This document shows, in pieces, positions 60,544-64,000 of a stretch of 64,000 bases of DNA. The stretch's first letter is position 1. Every line of letters begins with the position of its first letter. A program made the translations under genes and the position numbers. The DNA comes from Adineta steineri (lineage: Eukaryota; Rotifera; Eurotatoria; Adinetida; Adinetidae). Location of the stretch: NCBI GenBank assembly GCA_905250115.1, contig CAJNOI010000120.1, positions 126,253 through 190,252 of the forward strand, written 5' to 3'. The notes under the pieces were generated by a model. The model was not told the origin of the DNA and searched no databases. It saw only the letters and a list, made by a program, of their open reading frames with translations.

Positions 60544-61257
60544 GTTCATTTTTTAATTAATTCATCACATTTCAAAATTAATACAATTCTCATGTCAGCT
60601 GTGACAACAAGGATACATTCCATTTGAAATGCACATATTACTGTTTTCATGATCGTTTATCCTTCAAAAGTAACTTCACTTTGCTATGGATTTTCCATTG
60701 TATGTATTTTGAAATATTATACTGAAGCGAAATATCACGTGTGAGTTCTATATGTTAATCTCAAAGGGACGAGACTGGCAAACTTTTTAGCAGTAATACA
60801 AAAGTATCAGTATTTTATTAACGTTAATGTTAAGGCAACGTTCCTGTGTAAGAATATCAATAAGTTGTCTCTTCTTTTCTTGCAAGTATATCCTTTTTAT
60901 AAGATGTTGGAAGCACTAAGTGACTAACTCGATAAATAAGCAAAGGTTGGTGTGTGTTAATGTTTTATTTCAGAGAAATGAGGAGTATATATTGCATACG
61001 AACAAATGCGAAGCTAAACAATGACTAGACAGTATTACAACGCGACACTGATACAAGCAGAAAGATGATGAAACGAGAAAGTAGAATTGAACAACATGAA
61101 GAGAACATAACGAGAAGATATACGCGAGAGAAAAGAAGAGAATGATGTGCATCATTCCCTAAACATTTCTATTGAAAAAATTATCATAGTTTCAGTTTTT
61201 CGAGTGTACATTAAAGTTTTTCATTTGTAACTCATTTCGAATCAAGGTGAAATCCAA

Positions 61258-62535
61258 TTATGTCTGAATCATGGGCATTATTGTAACGCGTCTACTTTTG
61301 CACTTTTTAAAACAAAACATAATAAACTGAACCAAAAATGGTACTGCAAATTTCAATACTGTAATCAAACCACCAACTAATCCAATTAGAGTTGTAACAA
61401 TGTATATTGCACTATTCTTCGACGTAACAGTATAACTGCAATATGATGGTTGACATTCACTGTAATAGTTTTCATAAATGCTTGATGAATTCCATTCTTC
61501 AACCATTAATTGATCAAGAATATCTATAATTGTAGAATTTTCCAAAAATAGGGTCGATAATGATATATCAAGAGCTTTTACATTCATAAGTGAATATACT
61601 ACAAAATATGATTGTAATTTATTGATACAGGTTTGGTTATAAAAACATTGAAGATTAGATTGAAGTGACGCTTCAATTATATAACATCCCGCATACAGAC
61701 CCGGAACAGAGAATAATAAATTATAATTACTGAATAATTCGTAAATTGCAGTTTGATTAATGCATGTGCCTGAAGAAGTACATGTACAATTACCGTATGA
61801 GAGTGGACTTCGAACCATAGCACCGTTCGATTCTTTAAGGTTGTAATTAGTTAGTCCACCACTGAATAAGCTGTTACTTTGAGTTGTGTTTCTTATCATA
61901 GCAAGTGATAACAAAAATTGATTTGTCGTTGATGATATGAATTGAGAAATAAATGCTTTAGTTTGTAGTTGAAATACATTTGAAGGTGTTACATATGCAC
62001 TTACATATTGACTTGAATAGAATTGAGCTAACTGACTCAATATTGTTTGATTAACTAATGTGCAAAATGCACTTATAGTTTGAAATAAATATGTACCTGA
62101 AGATCGAAAATCGTATACATATAGGCTATAACCTCCAGGCGAAGTAGCAAGATAATTGATCCATTGTTGTGTTACAAAATCACTATGACACACTTGATGT
62201 AATGTGTATTGAATTTGAATAAACTTTTCATAGTTAATTGATATTTGTGTGCATTCACAAGTTAATGCTTGACTATATGAGTTATAGAGTTGCTCATATT
62301 TTATAATAGAAGGTGCTTTGATATTAACTGTTTCTGTAATATTTATCAGTGACGTATACAAGAGAAGAATAGATAATGATATAACTAATACGAAGATGAA
62401 TAATCTTGTTGAAATGCGTTGGTTTCGAAGTTGATATTCATTGATAGTTGGTGGAACCGACGGAAATAAATTGAGATTTAAAAAGGAAAAATTTGTTTTT
62501 TGGTATAATGCTCGAACGCGTTCATTGATGGTCAT
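61258..62535 (-). CDS. Single-module two-TM Cys-rich membrane protein, paralog D
   Basis: Intronless, 425 residues, one complete unit of the module repeated three times at 7-18 kb. TM1 (RLFIFVLVISLSILLLYTS) lies near residue 45, TM2 (IYIVTTLIGLVGGLITVLKF) near 382. The ectodomain keeps all the family Cys marks: ALTCECT, HQVCHSDF, SAFCTLVN, NCTCTSSGTC, AGCY...SNLQCFYNQTC, CQPSYCSY, and has many NxT/S sites. Start chosen at the first true ATG (62535). The short basic tail is cytoplasmic. The function is unknown. Its presence as a free single unit shows the module can stand alone. Arranged in tandem with paralog E. Confidence 0.8.
   Translation of the reverse strand: MTINERVRALYQKTNFSFLNLNLFPSVPPTINEYQLRNQRISTRLFIFVLVISLSILLLYTSLINITETVNIKAPSIIKYEQLYNSYSQALTCECTQISINYEKFIQIQYTLHQVCHSDFVTQQWINYLATSPGGYSLYVYDFRSSGTYLFQTISAFCTLVNQTILSQLAQFYSSQYVSAYVTPSNVFQLQTKAFISQFISSTTNQFLLSLAMIRNTTQSNSLFSGGLTNYNLKESNGAMVRSPLSYGNCTCTSSGTCINQTAIYELFSNYNLLFSVPGLYAGCYIIEASLQSNLQCFYNQTCINKLQSYFVVYSLMNVKALDISLSTLFLENSTIIDILDQLMVEEWNSSSIYENYYSECQPSYCSYTVTSKNSAIYIVTTLIGLVGGLITVLKFAVPFLVQFIMFCFKKCKSRRVTIMPMIQT
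61347..61576. repeat. 230-bp tract identical to 63071-63300
   Basis: Base-for-base identical to the second copy, inside the 3' part of the coding sequences of paralogs D and E. Immediately outside both ends the copies differ at many sites, including differing tails. Confidence 0.85.
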
Positions 62536-62975
62536 CACTTGAAAAAGAATTACAAAAACAAAGATTTAGCTTATATAGAAGAAACAAATGATTAATTTCT
62601 GTAAAAAAAGATTTATAAGAAGTGTTAATGTACAGCACTAACAATTCGATTTTCCCCACTCCGTTCAATATACTATAATAATTATTAAGTGCACGATGAC
62701 GATAGAAATGATTGAGTAAATATGTGGGTGTGGGTATTGGTGTACAAAGAGAGAAAACTGATGATCACCCACCCACATCCACACCTGCACCCGAACAATT
62801 AACATAAGGTATTGTACTAACCACAGTATATATATCTCAATTCTTATCCTGGCTTATCGGTTCATAAATCCTGAGACAAAGACTCAGAAGTTGAATAAAA
62901 GTAAAAACACCAATGGTATTAGTGTGTTCTTTAGCCAAAAAGAAATATTTCTATTGCTCACATTATTACTTTCTA
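62536..62975. other. Spacer between paralogs D and E
   Basis: Contains hairpin copy 12 and otherwise AT-rich sequence serving as upstream region of D. No gene was seen. Confidence 0.5.
62719..62796. repeat. TGTGGG hairpin element, copy 12
   Basis: Left AATATGTGGGTGTGGGTATT, right CACCCACCCACATCCACACC followed by TGCACCCG. Loop about 30 bases. One of the cleanest TGTGGG copies. Confidence 0.75.
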
Positions 62976-64000
62976 TTATGTACACAAAAATGTTTCCAGT
63001 TTCATCTTACCTATCTCTGCTCTTCGAAATTCCTTCTTTCTTCTAACCAACTTGACCAAGAATGGTACTACAAATTTCAATACTGTAATCAAACCACCAA
63101 CTAATCCAATTAGAGTTGTAACAATGTATATTGCACTATTCTTCGACGTAACAGTATAACTGCAATATGATGGTTGACATTCACTGTAATAGTTTTCATA
63201 AATGCTTGATGAATTCCATTCTTCAACCATTAATTGATCAAGAATATCTATAATTGTAGAATTTTCCAAAAATAGGGTCGATAATGATATATCAAGAGCT
63301 GTCACATTCATAAGTAACGATTCTGTAGAATATGATTGTAATTTATTAATGCATGTTTGATTGTAAAAACATTGAAGACTAGACTGAAGTAATGATTCAA
63401 TTATATAACACCCCGTATAAAGACCCGGAACAGAAAATAAGGCTCTGTCGTTCAATAATTCATAAATTACAGATTGAGTAATGCATATACTTGAAGAAGA
63501 ACATGTACAATTACCATACCAGCGTGAATCTGAAGTTACAGTATAATCAGATCCTACATAGAATTCGAAATTATTTAATTCTCCAGAGAGTAAAGCATTG
63601 CTTTGAGTTGTATCTCGTATCATGGAAAACGACAACAAAAAGTTATCAGTTGTCGATGATATGAATTGAGAAATAAATGCTTTAGTTTGTAGTTGAAATA
63701 TATTTGTGGGTGTTACAGATGCACGTACATATTGACTTGAATAGAATTGAACTAATTGATTCGATATTGTTTGGTTCACGAGTGTACAAAACGCGCTTAT
63801 AGCTTGAAATGTAAATGTACTTGTTACTCGAAAGTCTTCGTAAGGTAGTACACTGATTCCAGATGATGTGGCAAGATAATTGATCCATTGTTGTGTTACA
63901 AAATCACTATGACACACTTGATGTAATGTATATTGAATTTGAATAAATTTTTTATAGTTAATTGATATTTGTGTGCATTCACAAGTTAATGCTTGACTAT
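62976..64000 (-). CDS. Single-module two-TM Cys-rich membrane protein, paralog E (5' end outside window)
   Basis: The frame is open to the window edge, and residues before VCHSDF read SQALTCECTQISINYKKF, so the first membrane segment lies beyond 64000. The visible part has the same Cys marks as D: SAFCTLVN, NCTCSSSSIC, TGCY...SSLQCFYNQTC, CQPSYCSY, then TM2 (VTTLIGLVGGLITVLKF). The cytoplasmic tail is different from D and longer (KLVRRKKEFRRAEIGKMK). Contains the 230-bp tract identical to D. Function unknown. Confidence 0.8.
   Translation of the reverse strand, partial: SQALTCECTQISINYKKFIQIQYTLHQVCHSDFVTQQWINYLATSSGISVLPYEDFRVTSTFTFQAISAFCTLVNQTISNQLVQFYSSQYVRASVTPTNIFQLQTKAFISQFISSTTDNFLLSFSMIRDTTQSNALLSGELNNFEFYVGSDYTVTSDSRWYGNCTCSSSSICITQSVIYELLNDRALFSVPGLYTGCYIIESLLQSSLQCFYNQTCINKLQSYSTESLLMNVTALDISLSTLFLENSTIIDILDQLMVEEWNSSSIYENYYSECQPSYCSYTVTSKNSAIYIVTTLIGLVGGLITVLKFVVPFLVKLVRRKKEFRRAEIGKMKLETFLCT
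63071..63300. repeat. 230-bp tract identical to 61347-61576
   Basis: Second copy of the identical tract, offset 1724 bases. It covers TM2, the CQPSYCSY motif and the preceding ectodomain end. Confidence 0.85.

Larger units (their letters stand above)
58900..61254. other. Gene-poor stretch rich in hairpins
   Basis: Holds hairpin copies 9, 10, 11 and 13, a 119-bp tandem repeat and the SLC22-like remnant, all listed separately. Plus/minus open frames near 61.0 kb are not supported. Confidence 0.5.

Noticed and set aside
23..62796. CRISPR-like repeats
   Set aside because: The hairpins are far apart and not regularly spaced, and the DNA is clearly eukaryotic with introns.
1..64000. tRNA, rRNA or known small RNA genes
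   Set aside because: I looked for T-arm GGTTCGA-type boxes and rRNA-like GC-rich blocks by eye and found none convincing. A covariance-model scan would be decisive.

Overview
The window looks like nuclear DNA of a bdelloid rotifer, or a close relative. It is AT-rich and eukaryotic, with many short GT-AG introns of about 50-60 bp, several small multigene families in tandem, propeller proteins with Asn/Asp-rich FG-GAP/VCBS repeats, an animal-type ADP-ribosyltransferase, divergent class A GPCRs, and many dispersed TGTGGG-rich inverted repeats. TGTGGG is, as I recall it, the bdelloid telomere repeat. The taxon is inferred from style and gene content, not from a marker gene. All exon structures below were worked out by hand from splice signals and frame, and every multi-exon model given as complete closes in frame.

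Layout. 0.5-2.7 kb: membrane-anchored Kelch propeller gene. 7.0-18.2 kb: a very large gene in which three copies of a two-transmembrane, Cys-rich ectodomain module are joined in one reading frame and end in a seventh transmembrane segment, a Ser/Thr stalk and a 7-repeat VCBS propeller. 18.6-23.4 kb: two divergent GPCRs flanking a small Gly/Tyr/Pro-rich secreted protein. 25.7 kb: an unrecognised secreted or membrane-targeted protein. 27.3-31.8 kb: tandem pair of SLC46-like MFS transporters. 33.1-34.3 kb: secreted protein with four hevein-like domains and a double-psi beta-barrel. 34.7-35.7 kb: third GPCR. 39.0-39.5 kb: calmodulin-like EF-hand protein. 40.4-43.2 kb: 15-exon SLC5 sodium/solute cotransporter. 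45.4-49.0 kb: ADP-ribosyltransferase fused through one transmembrane segment to 14 VCBS repeats. 53.355-53.454 kb: 100-base assembly gap, preceded by a copy of the 3' flank of the ADP-ribosyltransferase gene. 55.9-58.9 kb: pair of RING-CH (MARCH-like) membrane E3 ligases. About 60 kb: remnant of an SLC22-like transporter. 61.3-64.0 kb: two single-module relatives of the 7-18 kb gene, the second cut by the window edge.

The most unusual items are the three-module concatemer with its propeller tail, the ADP-ribosyltransferase-propeller fusion, a family of 13 TGTGGG hairpins all of the same polarity, a 230-bp perfectly identical tract between two otherwise diverged paralogs (likely gene conversion), and three to four hAT-like miniature elements with recognisable 8-bp target duplications. 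Most genes encode surface or secreted proteins and transporters. Nothing shows a shared pathway, and no operon is evident.
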